Positions 63,638 through 64,000 of a stretch of DNA of 64,000 bases are shown here, piece after piece. A program made the translations under genes and the position numbers. Within the stretch, counting starts at the first letter, position 1. The number at the start of each line of letters is the position of its first letter. The notes below the pieces were generated by a model. The model worked only from the letters and a program-made list of their open reading frames with translations, had not been told where the DNA came from and did not search any database. Source of the stretch: Ureibacillus composti (GTDB lineage: Bacteria > Bacillota > Bacilli > Bacillales_A > Planococcaceae); contig JAUCEP010000002.1 of NCBI GenBank assembly GCA_030348875.1, forward strand, positions 3,055,001 through 3,119,000, given 5' to 3'.

Positions 63638-64000
63638 TACTCACACTTCCTTAAGTTTTCTATTGTCTCTGTCTTTTCGGAGTAGATTAATAATTACTTT
63701 TAAAATCTGCATTTATAATGATACTGTTATTATTAAATTTATAAACAAATAAGTACCGTTAATTAGTTAAATTTTAGAATTCGAATTATGTATTTTGTTA
63801 TTGAAGATCGATAATCTGTAATATACAACTTAGTAGTTAAATTATTATAATAACCTATTACAACAAAAAATTTGTAAGATATTTGATCAAGGATAGGAGT
63901 ATAAATATTTATAATGTTTTTTTCACATAATCGGCTGTACAGATAATGAATTCTCCTGTACAGCCGTCCTACTTTTATTGATCTATACTTACTTACAAAG
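63638..64000. other. intergenic end of window
   Basis: No gene is seen. A hairpin GGCTGTACAG-ataatgaattctc-CTGTACAGCC at 63932-63966 could be a terminator for a gene beyond the window edge. Confidence 0.55.

Overview
The window is AT-rich, low-GC Firmicutes DNA. Gene order and families (yqgB-yqgC-sodA, pbpA, pstSCAB-phoU, rpmG, yqgN-yqgQ, ltaS, yqgW/X/Y, comGA-comGG, aroK, glycine-riboswitch gcvT-gcvPA-gcvPB, yqhL, lipM) follow the Bacillus subtilis yqg/yqh region. The exact set (class II nrdJ beside lipM, a detached T-box trpEG pair, no glcK/glpG) suggests a Bacillales relative such as Lysinibacillus, Solibacillus or Ureibacillus. That placement is inference; no rRNA gene is present to confirm it.

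Positions 107-18043 are a complete 17,937-bp Tn7-like transposon. It has TGTA...TACA termini, a perfect 5-bp duplication (GATTA at 102-106 and 18044-18048), three spaced TnsB-type sites at the left end and four sites at exact 20-bp intervals at the right end, and a tnsA-tnsB-tnsC-tnsD operon reading inward from the right end. It sits 21 bp past the stop codon of nrdJ (B12-dependent ribonucleotide reductase) and splits the nrdJ terminator, much as Tn7 splits the glmS terminator. A terminator inside the right end probably replaces the one destroyed. There is no TnsE and no CRISPR array, so targeting is probably through TnsD only.

The cargo (about 280-11075) is the most unusual part. It is a row of small single-gene units, nearly all on the minus strand. 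Each unit is followed within 0-70 nt of its stop codon by one copy of a degenerate 19-bp repeat (minus-strand consensus TTATTCCGCAAACGGGCGC), usually continued by a GCGC-based hairpin. I count 12 copies in 11 kb of cargo and none by eye in the tns operon or the remaining 46 kb. This looks like an integron-style cassette array, but it has no integrase and no attC core sites. A 2.64-kb group II intron sits exactly at the edge of one repeat core, and an IS200-type element ends about 20 bp from another. Cargo products are mostly small membrane, secreted or lipoprotein-like proteins of uncharacterised families, plus an ECF sigma/anti-sigma pair.

Positions 18065-64000 are ordinary chromosome: nrdJ with an NrdR box; lipM and yqhL; the glycine cleavage operon under a tandem glycine riboswitch; aroK; the comG pseudopilus operon; ltaS; folate and ribosomal housekeeping genes; a LysR/MFS pair; glutathione peroxidase; trpEG under a T-box with a UGG specifier; phosphate uptake (PhoP-box, pstSCAB-phoU); pbpA; an M48 protease; a MetE-like protein; stress proteins; sodA; ispG; and an esterase-fold protein lacking its serine nucleophile.
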